Shown here: in pieces, positions 14,793 to 20,656 of the stretch
Layout: every line of letters begins with the position of its first letter
Numbering within the stretch: the first letter of the stretch is position 1
Virus record (IMG/VR): IMGVR_UViG_3300001419_000077
Span: 1 to 20,656 of that record
Length of the DNA stretch: 20,656 nt
Strand: one strand, 5' to 3'
Source of the DNA: a virus
Notes under the pieces: model-generated
The model's database searches: none
Told to the model about the DNA's origin: nothing
Seen by the model: the letters and a program-made list of their open reading frames with translations, nothing else
Made by a program: the position numbers and the translations under genes

Positions 14793-16711
14793 TGGCATAT
14801 CCGGTCACATTAAACGGCAGAACGTATACCCTGGCGGATTTCGAGGGTACCAATTACGTCGACGGATTACCCGACGCATTCGAGGATTTTGTCACTCACG
14901 CCGGGGACATCTATAACGACACATCGACGACTTCCACCTCCATCGGCACCGGATCAAAAACCTTCACGGTGAGCTCAGGGAAGCCATACCAGGCCGGCAC
15001 TCCGCTGCGAATCGCGGACGCTGCTAACCCGGACACCAATTTCCTCGACTGTATTGTGACCAGCTACAGCGGGACAAGCCTGGTCGTTGATGTTTTTGGG
15101 TTTGCTGGAAGCGGGACGATCGCGTCCTGGACGGTCAATATCGGCGGCGCTAAAACTGTCGACGGCACTCTGGCGGTCGCCCAGGGCGGCACCGGGGCGA
15201 CAACCGCATCCGATGCCCGGACAAACCTTGACGTCTACTCGAAGGCGGACGCGGATTCTCGGTTCCTCAACGTATCCGGCGAGGCGTCCAATGTCACTAT
15301 GACCGGCGACGTCACCATCGGAGACACTTCCGGCGATACACTGACCGTTAACGCGACGGCGACATTCGCGAACGGCGTCTCATTCGGCGACAACGTGATC
15401 TCGGGCGATGACATTGACGGCGGAACAATCTCGAATTTTGCGTCAACAGGCATCGACGATAACGCCACTTCTACGGCACTAACGGTGACTGATTCTGGAA
15501 TAGCAGCAACGCTGACAACCGCTGCACAGCCAAACATCACTTCTGTCGGAACGCTGACAGGGTTCACCTCCACAGGCATCGACGATAACGCCACAAGCAC
15601 TGCGATTACGATTGATGCGTCTGAGAATGTTGGTATTGGTACGATTTTGCCTACTGTGGCCTTGGATGTGGTTGGCACTGCAAAAATCCTGCGTAACACT
15701 GGAGCAACCAACACTGGCGACCAAAATAGCATCGTAGCCGGAGTCACCACAACTGGTGTGTATAACGCCTCTTATGGCGCTGGACTACAGTTTCAGATCA
15801 CAAATTCGTCGGGTGGTTACGCTGGCTCACGCATTGTCAGCAGGCTAAACGCAGACAACAACACCGCCAACTTGGTGTTCCAAGCCAGAAACTATGGTTT
15901 TTCTGACAGCATGACGCTAGATGCCAGCGGCAACGTGCTGGTTGGGAAAACTTCAGACGACATTACGGTTGCGGGCTGTCAACTTAACGCCGACGGTGCT
16001 TTGTTGGGAACCCGCGCAAGCGGCCAGCCTATGACATTAAACAGGACAGGCACTGATGGCGACGTTGCACAATTCCGCAAAAGCGGCACCACTGTGGGGA
16101 ATATTGGTGTTATAAATTCAGATAATTTATTTATAAGCGGTTCTGTCGCAAACCATGCTGGCCTTCAATTTGGTACTAATGCAGTTGCACCAATGGTTGC
16201 AGGCGCAAGTGTAGATGATGTAATTGATTTAGGGGCTCCATCAGAGAGATTTCAAGACCTCTACCTCTCAGGCGGCGCATACCTTGGTGGTACTGGTGCG
16301 GCTAATCATTTAGACGATTACGAGGAAGGGACATTTACACCAACAGTTTCTGGTTCCACTACAGCAGGAACGACCACATATTTACTGCAAACTGGAAGCT
16401 ATACAAAAATTGGTCGAATGGTTTATGTTAACCTGATCGTCCAATACTCGTCTGCCACAGGCACAGGCTCATATCGTATCGGCGGACTGCCATTTACCTC
16501 TAGCAATGGCATTAGTGAGAATTATGCTGTTGGATCTATGTTGCCTAGCGAACTAAATTGGACTGGTGGTAGTAGCTTGATGCCACTACAGTTTCAAAAC
16601 ACAGATTACATCATTCCGTATTACGTCGCAGATGATGCGGGCGCGTCTCCACAGCAAATTGTCAACGAATCGGCAAATGCAAGAATTACCTTAGTTTATC
16701 AAGTAGCTTAA
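14792..16711 (+). CDS. Tail fibre protein, mosaic
   Basis: A 639-residue receptor-binding fibre candidate. The N-terminal 120 residues are probably the virion-anchoring part. AVAQGGTGATTASDARTNL (about 129-146) is a classic fibre hinge motif. The shaft contains a duplicated STGIDDNATSTA (218-229 and 260-271). The end carries RFQDLYLSGGAYLGGTGAAN, HLDDYEEGTFTPTVSG and YTKIGRMVYVNL, a C-terminal module I associate with marine phage fibres. From about base 15,600 the base composition falls (22 of 60 bases are G or C at 16081-16140, against 35 of 60 at 13081-13140), so the tip looks recently acquired. No intramolecular chaperone motif is visible. Confidence 0.85.
   Translation: MAYPVTLNGRTYTLADFEGTNYVDGLPDAFEDFVTHAGDIYNDTSTTSTSIGTGSKTFTVSSGKPYQAGTPLRIADAANPDTNFLDCIVTSYSGTSLVVDVFGFAGSGTIASWTVNIGGAKTVDGTLAVAQGGTGATTASDARTNLDVYSKADADSRFLNVSGEASNVTMTGDVTIGDTSGDTLTVNATATFANGVSFGDNVISGDDIDGGTISNFASTGIDDNATSTALTVTDSGIAATLTTAAQPNITSVGTLTGFTSTGIDDNATSTAITIDASENVGIGTILPTVALDVVGTAKILRNTGATNTGDQNSIVAGVTTTGVYNASYGAGLQFQITNSSGGYAGSRIVSRLNADNNTANLVFQARNYGFSDSMTLDASGNVLVGKTSDDITVAGCQLNADGALLGTRASGQPMTLNRTGTDGDVAQFRKSGTTVGNIGVINSDNLFISGSVANHAGLQFGTNAVAPMVAGASVDDVIDLGAPSERFQDLYLSGGAYLGGTGAANHLDDYEEGTFTPTVSGSTTAGTTTYLLQTGSYTKIGRMVYVNLIVQYSSATGTGSYRIGGLPFTSSNGISENYAVGSMLPSELNWTGGSSLMPLQFQNTDYIIPYYVADDAGASPQQIVNESANARITLVYQVA
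15446..15594 (+). repeat. 23-bp direct repeat in the fibre gene
   Basis: The same 23 bases occur at 15446-15468 and 15572-15594, 126 bases apart, a whole number of codons (42). They encode the two copies of the TGIDDNAT shaft motif. Identity continues only partly outside. Such a repeat could allow recombination that adds or removes one 42-residue shaft unit without breaking the frame. Confidence 0.9.
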
Positions 16712-16713
16712 TT

Positions 16714-16735
16714 ACCTCACTCGGATGATTGAGGT
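16714..16735 (+). repeat. Small hairpin just after the fibre stop
   Basis: ACCTCA (16714-16719) pairs perfectly with TGAGGT (16730-16735) around a ten-base loop, three bases beyond the fibre stop codon. There is no T-tract, so it is not a typical terminator. It might protect the end of the fibre message or be chance. Confidence 0.3.
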
Positions 16736-16755
16736 GGACTAAAGAGGAAACGAAA

Positions 16756-17052
16756 ATGGCATTAACAGAAAGAACAGAAGTAGACAAAATTGAAATCGTA
16801 GGGCCGTATCGCGCTGTGCAGGTGCGTACCGCTACGGTTATCTATCGTGATGACGTAGAGCTAAATCGCTCGTTTCATCGTCACGTTATCCAAGCGGGTG
16901 AAGATTACTCCGCAGAGGATGCAGAGGTTCAAGCAGTCTGCGAGGCAGTGCATACGCCGGAAGTCATCGCGGCTTATGAGGCGCATAAAGCGTCTTTGCA
17001 ACCAGAAGCGCCGGCAGAGGAGCCAGAGCATAAACCAGAGTCGGAGGACTAA
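16756..17052 (+). CDS. Conserved phage protein of unknown function next to the fibre
   Basis: A 98-residue protein, MALTERTEVDKIEIVGPYRA at the start, then VQVRTATVIYRDDVELNRSF, HRHVIQAGEDYS and an acidic Glu/Pro/Lys-rich tail. This pattern is familiar from marine phage and virome contigs, where it often lies next to structural or fibre genes. No function is known to me. I chose ATG 16756 because AGAGG precedes it with good spacing; an in-frame TTG at 16729 would add nine residues but has no clear SD. It shares the AT-rich composition of the distal fibre, so it may have been acquired with it. Confidence 0.75.
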   Translation: MALTERTEVDKIEIVGPYRAVQVRTATVIYRDDVELNRSFHRHVIQAGEDYSAEDAEVQAVCEAVHTPEVIAAYEAHKASLQPEAPAEEPEHKPESED

Positions 17053-17054
17053 AC

Positions 17055-17471
17055 ATGAAAGGGTTGCTGGCAGTATTGGGGTTATGGTCAGCGGTAGCAT
17101 TTGGTCAGACAGTCATCCTTTACGATGACGGAACGCAATACACGCTCGGACACGGCGAGTATATTTATATAAGCATCTACGACACCCTTTACCAAAAGAA
17201 AGAATACAGAAACGGTGACTACTACGTTCGCAACTATCCATCCGAAAAGCGCGACTATGTGCCTGACTATGAGAGCACTAGCGAGGTAGGCACTCAAGAA
17301 TGGTGCGAGGCGTTTGAACCCGCAGACTCTTTTTCATTTTCGACGATTTCATGGGATCGCTACTGCGACACTAATGATGACGGCGAATACAATATGTGCG
17401 ACTGGTACGAGCCTACTGGAGTTATGACGTTTCAAGAAATTGAATATCAAAAGCAATGCGGCGATGGATAG
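17055..17471 (+). CDS. Predicted secreted, Cys-containing small protein
   Basis: A 138-residue protein with a good SD (GGAGG at 17044-17048). It begins with a signal-peptide-like stretch, MKGLLAVLGLWSAVAFGQT, with a plausible cleavage after AFG. The rest is Tyr/Asp-rich (EYIYISIYDTLY, NGDYYVRNYPS) and has four cysteines (in EWCEAF, DRYCDTND, NMCDWY and QKQCGDG), an even number that would suit disulfides in the periplasm. It lies in the AT-rich segment behind the fibre and is not an obvious structural gene. Possible roles are superinfection exclusion or another envelope function, or an accessory virion component. I do not recognise the family. Confidence 0.7.
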   Translation: MKGLLAVLGLWSAVAFGQTVILYDDGTQYTLGHGEYIYISIYDTLYQKKEYRNGDYYVRNYPSEKRDYVPDYESTSEVGTQEWCEAFEPADSFSFSTISWDRYCDTNDDGEYNMCDWYEPTGVMTFQEIEYQKQCGDG

Positions 17472-17580
17472 GCTAATAGAAGGGATATTGGTATGTTCGT
17501 TATTGAGCCTGGCGGTCGTCGTATTGGTTTTCGCCTCTGCCGCTATGGGCTGCGCGTGGGCAATGCAATATCTCAGCTAA
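17464..17580 (+). CDS. Possible 38-residue membrane peptide
   Basis: ATG 17464 overlaps the end of the secreted-protein gene and opens a 38-codon frame ending at 17580. It has a charged start (MDRLIEG) and then about 25 hydrophobic residues (ILVCSLLSLAVVVLVFASAA and on), enough for one membrane span. It overlaps the next gene in another frame. A hydrophobic run this long is unlikely from random sequence, and its location before the lysis genes would fit a lysis accessory peptide. Against it, the SD is weak. The 17493 frame overlaps almost all of it; if that gene really starts at GTG 17556 the overlap falls to 25 bases. Confidence 0.45.
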   Translation: MDRLIEGILVCSLLSLAVVVLVFASAAMGCAWAMQYLS

Positions 17581-17783
17581 TCAACACGCTGGTCGGCGGG
17601 GACAATCCGAACGAGTCGGTCAGTGGGCGCGCCTGGAGAGAACGGCGGAGGTTTGGCTGGAAGCAAACCCGAATCGTCATCGATTTCCTTTTCTCGCCAT
17701 TTCACAAAAATCACTGTCAAACGTCAGCTCGAAATGATGTGCGGCGCGCCAGGTCTTTAATCGCAGATTCGGTCGATCATTAG
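17493..17783 (+). CDS. Small conserved phage protein of unknown function
   Basis: A 96-residue frame. The conserved part, from NAISQLINTLVGG, through NPNESVSGRAWRERRRFG, to FLFSPFHKNHC, resembles a family of short phage proteins found near lysis genes (an NALDQLxNALLGG-type beginning, a basic SxRAWR core and a Phe/His/Cys segment). No function is known to me. AAGGGA before ATG 17493 supports the long form. However, the conserved part would fit GTG 17556 better, and the extra 21 residues overlap a hydrophobic peptide in another frame. Confidence 0.6.
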   Translation: MFVIEPGGRRIGFRLCRYGLRVGNAISQLINTLVGGDNPNESVSGRAWRERRRFGWKQTRIVIDFLFSPFHKNHCQTSARNDVRRARSLIADSVDH

Positions 17784-17858
17784 GGCCGGACAATTATTTG
17801 ACATTTGAATGGATGGGGTCGGCTGGTAGAATCCAGCAAACTCCTGGGGGCGCGCGTT

Positions 17859-18038
17859 TTGGTTACTGAATCCACAAAACAAGCGATTGATGCTGCAAGT
17901 ATAATGACGATGATCGGATCAATGGGCGCAATCTTGCCGCCTATGGCTGCGCTGTTCACGATCGTCTGGACTGCTATCAGAATCTACGAAACCAAAACGA
18001 TCCAGGCACTACTCGGCAAGGACGACGATGCCGGCTGA
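17859..18038 (+). CDS. Putative small holin or membrane protein
   Basis: A 59-residue protein, VTESTKQAIDAASIMTMIG then SMGAILPPMAALFTIVWTAI, RIYETKTIQALLGK and an acidic end (KDDDAG). The two hydrophobic stretches around the Pro-Pro suggest a helical hairpin, as in small holins that open the inner membrane for lysozyme. I chose TTG 17859, after GGGGG eight bases upstream, because related small phage proteins begin just before the TESTKQAIDA-like sequence. The open frame begins at TTG 17805 and would give 77 residues. It lies directly before a second holin-like gene and the lysozyme. Confidence 0.65.
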   Translation: MVTESTKQAIDAASIMTMIGSMGAILPPMAALFTIVWTAIRIYETKTIQALLGKDDDAG

Positions 18039-18090
18039 TATCGGTCAACATAACACCCGCAACAACAAACCATGATCACCAGGGGGCGTC

Positions 18091-18534
18091 GTGTCTTTAT
18101 TGGGAAAACTGTTCGGATCAAGTAAGGCGACCGGCGACATCATCGACAGGACATTCGGCCTGATCGATAAATCCTTTTACACCAAACAAGAGCAAGGCGA
18201 GGCGCTAATGAAGGCCGAAGCCGACGCTCGCCAGATGACGATCAAATGGCTCGAGTCGACCAGCGGCTCCAGACTGGCGCGTCGCGTTATCGCCTTTGGG
18301 ATCACCGGGGTGTGGCTCTTTATGTTCCTGGCTGCGACTGTCAGCTCCCTGGTGGCGATCTGGGTGACTGACGACGCAGCGGCAAAGCTCGCAGATAGCA
18401 CAGCCATCCTCGATGGTCGGATCGATACCATGACCCCGGCGGTCATGCTGATCCTGGGCTTTTATTTCGCAGCGCCCTACATGGGCGACCTGGCGAAGGG
18501 CGCGCTCCAGAAGTTCGGGAACACTGAAAGATGA
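18091..18534 (+). CDS. Holin-like membrane protein, GTA_holin_3TM type
   Basis: A 147-residue protein starting with GTG after AGGGGG. The N-terminal half is amphipathic and charged (LIDKSFYTKQEQGEALMKAE). Membrane-spanning stretches follow at about 65-92 (RRVIAFGITGVWLFMFLAAT and on, likely one long or two short spans) and about 115-132 (PAVMLILGFYFAAPYMG). This matches the layout of the three-span holin family first described in gene transfer agents. It overlaps the lysozyme start by four bases (ATGA), so the two are coupled, which supports a lysis role. With the 59-residue gene upstream there may be a two-component holin system. Confidence 0.75.
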   Translation: MSLLGKLFGSSKATGDIIDRTFGLIDKSFYTKQEQGEALMKAEADARQMTIKWLESTSGSRLARRVIAFGITGVWLFMFLAATVSSLVAIWVTDDAAAKLADSTAILDGRIDTMTPAVMLILGFYFAAPYMGDLAKGALQKFGNTER

Positions 18535-18965
18535 CGGCCGGCGTCGACTTCAAGGTTTTGACCAAATGGCTGGAGCTCGACGAGGGCTGCAAGCTGAAGC
18601 CTTACTATTGTACCGCTGGGAAGCTAACCATCGGCGTCGGGCGCAACCTCGAGGACACTGGGATCACCAGGGCCGAGGCGCAGTTCATGCTTGAGAGCGA
18701 TATTGTGCGGTTGATGAAGGAGCTCGACGAGCTTTTTCCAGAATGGCGCGACCTATCCGAAACCCGGCAAATGGTCGTGCTCAATATGTGTTTCAATATG
18801 GGGACGTTCGGATTCCTCAACTTCAAGCGAACAATAGCGTATATGCGCGAGGAAAGATTCGCGGAGGCAGCGGACGAAATGTTGCGGTCCCAATGGGCCG
18901 AGCAAGTGGGGGCAAGGGCGCACAGACTGTCGGATGCAATGCGGGAGGATAAAGCGCCCGTTTAA
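18531..18965 (+). CDS. Endolysin, GH24 (T4-type) lysozyme
   Basis: A 144-residue muramidase that cuts peptidoglycan. The catalytic region reads LELDEGCKLKPYYCTAGKLT then IGVGRNLEDTG. The E-8aa-(D/C)-5aa-T arrangement of the family is present as E18, C27 and T33, with Cys instead of the Asp of T4 lysozyme, a known natural variation in phage lysozymes. The helical C-terminal lobe contains LSETRQMVVLNMCFNMG and FKRTIAYMREERFAEAADEM. There is no signal peptide or SAR anchor, so release depends on the holin. It overlaps the holin by four bases and is followed in the same frame by the HNH sequence. Confidence 0.92.
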   Translation: MTAGVDFKVLTKWLELDEGCKLKPYYCTAGKLTIGVGRNLEDTGITRAEAQFMLESDIVRLMKELDELFPEWRDLSETRQMVVLNMCFNMGTFGFLNFKRTIAYMREERFAEAADEMLRSQWAEQVGARAHRLSDAMREDKAPV

Positions 18966-18968
18966 TAT

Positions 18969-19541
18969 CTGATCAGATCGGTCGAACAGGCTCGGAATAA
19001 TGGGGCCGCGTATTACTTCACCGGGAAGCCCTGCAAGTTCGGGCACCTGGCGCCCAGGTATACCGCCAATAAATGCTGCACAACGTGCAACGCCATCAAA
19101 TGCACCGTATTGAGCCCTGAGAAACGCGCAGAAAAGCGCGCATACTGGCGCGAATATGACCAGGAGCGCGGGTCTCGAGCCGAATACTGGCGCGATCATT
19201 ACCGCAAAAACAGGGCTCATATATACCCGGCGCGCTACATCCGGCCGAAGTACAAAAGCACGAACAGAAAATGTCGCGAGAGGCGCCGGCTTTACATTGA
19301 GCGCGCCAACATACTGCGCGAAAATGACCTGGTGCAGGCTGAGATCGATGAGGTTTATCGCCAGGCGCGAGAAGTCACCGCCGAAACCGGCGTCCCGCAT
19401 TCGGTCGATCACATCGTCCCGCTGCGCGGCAAATTGGTTTGCGGCCTTCACGTTCCCTGGAATCTGCAAATACTGACCGCGAGGGAAAATTCAGTAAAAG
19501 GCAACCGCTGGGATGATCAAACTGGTAACGGAACAAGGTGA
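18969..19541 (+). CDS. HNH endonuclease with N-terminal zinc-binding region, non-canonical start
   Basis: About 190 residues if it begins at CTG 18969. The N-terminus shows [20 protein letters not shown] then H and a CCTTC, a zinc-knuckle pattern (C22, H26, C36/C37, C40) common to phage HNH nucleases. A long basic middle part follows. The HNH core is [12 protein letters not shown] with [20 protein letters not shown] then NRW (H144, D147-H148, H161, N165, N174). Between the lysozyme stop (18963-18965) and TTG 19110 this frame has no ATG, GTG or TTG, so the conserved zinc part needs CTG/ATC initiation, perhaps by coupling, or the 5' end is decayed. Starting at 19110 would remove the zinc part. 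It could act as a homing endonuclease or in packaging. Confidence 0.75.
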   Translation: MIRSVEQARNNGAAYYFTGKPCKFGHLAPRYTANKCCTTCNAIKCTVLSPEKRAEKRAYWREYDQERGSRAEYWRDHYRKNRAHIYPARYIRPKYKSTNRKCRERRRLYIERANILRENDLVQAEIDEVYRQAREVTAETGVPHSVDHIVPLRGKLVCGLHVPWNLQILTARENSVKGNRWDDQTGNGTR

Positions 19542-19755
19542 TCTCTACATCCGATCGGGCGAGATTTTGATGCTTTTACCCGAGCGCGGCCGCTCTGGCT
19601 GTTCGATGATTTACACGCAGCTATTCCCGGAGGGGCTATCGATCGACATGAACCCCGAGGAGATATACGCCGCAGTTCTCGAGGAGGAAGGCTGGGAGGT
19701 CGAGACGGTCGACGAGTATGAGATCGAAGTCGAGGACGGCGAGGAACACTTCTAA
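19513..19755 (+). CDS. Small acidic protein of unknown function
   Basis: An 80-residue protein, [20 protein letters not shown] at the start and a strongly acidic end ([19 protein letters not shown]). It overlaps the HNH frame by 29 bases. There is no strong SD, so coupling is likely. The start resembles small beta-barrel-like regulatory proteins but this is weak. It is the last plus-strand gene before the convergent boundary. I cannot assign a function; the acidic surface could suit a DNA-mimic or a small binding partner. Confidence 0.6.
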   Translation: MIKLVTEQGDLYIRSGEILMLLPERGRSGCSMIYTQLFPEGLSIDMNPEEIYAAVLEEEGWEVETVDEYEIEVEDGEEHF

Positions 19756-19785
19756 AAAAAGGCCGCTGTCAAAAGACCAGCGGCC
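19754..19785 (-). terminator. Intrinsic terminator for the minus-strand (recombination) operon
   Basis: GGCCGCTG (19761-19768) pairs with CAGCGGCC (19778-19785), with two further possible pairs inside. On the minus strand this GC-rich hairpin is followed directly by a run of seven T (plus-strand A at 19754-19760). On the plus strand it has no T-tract, so any termination of the late genes by it would be weaker. Confidence 0.8.
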
Positions 19786-19803
19786 GAACCTTTAGGAGTG
19801 GTT

Positions 19804-19828
19804 GATCCCGCAAAGGGAGAGCGGGATC
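19804..19828. repeat. Second perfect hairpin, tandem with the terminator
   Basis: GATCCCGC (19804-19811) and GCGGGATC (19821-19828) form a perfect 8-bp stem with a nine-base loop, two bases beyond the minus-strand gene's stop codon. There is no T-tract on either side. It may add to termination or protect the 3' end of one of the two convergent messages. Confidence 0.7.
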
Positions 19829-19830
19829 GG

Positions 19831-20656
19831 TTAGATACTACTCCGAATAATCAAAGACTTCAAACGAATGGTGCGCGCCTCTTTGGCGGCGACTACGCGC
19901 TCCGGCTGGGCTTTGTAATTCCTGACCGGCCATTCCACCCGGTAGGGTCCAGCCTGCCCGAGTGTCGCGTCACCCATCGCGGTCATCACCTTGACCTCCA
20001 ACTCCTCGATCTCGTCGTTCAACTGGCGCCGGTGATCGCGTAACAGCTCCAGGTGATAGATATCGTTCTCGAGGCCGTTAAGCTCGACCGGAATTTCGTT
20101 TTTCTCCGCCGGCGCGATCACCGCATCGTCGACATTCACCGGCGGGTAGTAATTTTCAGAAATCACGCGCAGCCGGAAGTCGGTGCAAAGTAGCCCGATC
20201 TCGGCCTGAATATCCAAATCCGCGCGCATGATGGTGATCCGACGCTCAATGCCCCGATGCAGCGTGACAATAATCCCGGTGCTGGCGCCGATCGCCATCA
20301 TTTGCGCCTGGAGCTGAATGGGTCCGCGATAAAGTGGGATTTCATCGCTCGGCGGTGCGGTCGTGACCTTGCACTCGATGGGGATACGACCCTGGAGGGT
20401 GATCTCGTCGGCGCCTTCAATGCGGACTGTTGCGCCTGACGCAACAAGTAGCGGTTCGTCGATCGTGGCAATGCCATCGCATGAGACCTCGAAATCCTCG
20501 AGCTTAATCACCGGAGGCGATTGCTCGACCTGGGTGATGCCCAGAACGTCGCAGGCGTTTTGTATCAGCACCGGCTCGAGCAGATTGCCGACGATGCCCG
20601 GCTCTCCGATGTCGGATTCCTGACGCTCTCCGCGCGCTGCCTGGATCGATTTGCGG
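19831..20656 (-). CDS. YqaJ/lambda-exonuclease-type recombination nuclease, 5' end outside the window
   Basis: The frame is open to the window edge; a GTG at 20571 is internal, since upstream codons (with SDIGEPGIVGNLLEPVLIQN) look like family sequence. About 274 residues are visible. The PD-(D/E)XK core shows FEVSCDGIATID (D60 of the visible part), RIPIECKVT (E94, K96) and IPLYRGPIQLQAQMMAIG, the Gln-rich helix typical of YqaJ nucleases. This family degrades one strand of duplex DNA and works with an annealing protein (RecT/Erf/Beta class), so such a gene may follow to the right. The C-terminal 100 residues include a coiled part (HLELLRDHRRQLNDEIEELE). It converges on the late genes. Confidence 0.85.
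   Translation of the reverse strand, partial: RKSIQAARGERQESDIGEPGIVGNLLEPVLIQNACDVLGITQVEQSPPVIKLEDFEVSCDGIATIDEPLLVASGATVRIEGADEITLQGRIPIECKVTTAPPSDEIPLYRGPIQLQAQMMAIGASTGIIVTLHRGIERRITIMRADLDIQAEIGLLCTDFRLRVISENYYPPVNVDDAVIAPAEKNEIPVELNGLENDIYHLELLRDHRRQLNDEIEELEVKVMTAMGDATLGQAGPYRVEWPVRNYKAQPERVVAAKEARTIRLKSLIIRSSI

Noticed and set aside
16729-16755. TTG 16729 as the start of the 98-residue gene
   Set aside because: It falls in the arm of a small hairpin and has no SD, whereas ATG 16756 has AGAGG at good spacing.
17798-17826. TTGACA as a possible -35 promoter element before the holin
   Set aside because: There is no reasonable -10 box at 16-18 bases; the nearest TAGAAT is about 23 bases away. 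It is not supportable as a sigma70 promoter.
18753-19469. Minus-strand 238-codon ORF across lysozyme and HNH
   Set aside because: The plus strand carries the GH24 catalytic motif and the HNH core here. The minus frame has no recognisable motif.
1-20656. CRISPR arrays, tRNA genes, insertion sequences, diversity-generating retroelement
   Set aside because: I saw no regularly spaced repeats, no cloverleaf with a TTCRANNC arm, no transposase frame and no reverse transcriptase or template/variable repeat pair.

Overview
The window reads as the left half of a tailed, siphovirus-like bacteriophage genome with a lambda-type packaging and head module. It was probably assembled from short-read metagenomic or virome data, because the first 45 bases are Illumina adapter sequence and not biology. 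Bases are moderately GC-rich through most of the window, and codon and stop usage fit the ordinary bacterial code. Tail-fibre motifs and the small gene behind the fibre resemble those of uncultured marine phages. I cannot name the host; a proteobacterium is a guess. No integrase, repressor, tRNA, CRISPR array or insertion sequence is visible.

Layout on the plus strand: adapter (1-45); short leader with two small inverted repeats (46-132); packaging genes (Nu1-like small terminase, GpA-like large terminase); a head-tail connector candidate with a gpW-like C-terminus; lambda-type portal; then one 896-codon reading frame that joins two uncharacterised N-terminal regions, an HK97-type prohead protease and an HK97-fold major capsid protein. 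A strong intrinsic terminator follows at once. The connector and tail module comes next: a small basic protein, gpFII-like joining protein, tail terminator, a 56-residue small protein, major tail protein, a G/GT-type tail chaperone pair with a slippery GGGAAAC, tape measure, two distal tail proteins and a fibre. The distal fibre and the two genes behind it are clearly more AT-rich. They are followed by a small-gene segment, holin candidates, a GH24 lysozyme, an HNH endonuclease frame and a small acidic protein.

At the right end a convergent minus-strand gene for a YqaJ/lambda-exonuclease-type recombination nuclease runs off the window. Two tandem hairpins separate it from the late genes, so the boundary between late (structure and lysis) and early (DNA metabolism) transcription lies near 19,756-19,830.

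The most interesting features are: (1) the protease-capsid fusion, which carries a near-perfect internal Shine-Dalgarno and ATG exactly at the capsid boundary, and a second SD/GTG before the protease; (2) the chaperone frameshift cassette; (3) the mosaic AT-rich fibre tip and cargo genes; (4) the HNH reading frame, which follows the lysozyme stop codon in the same frame with no canonical start for its zinc-binding N-terminus.
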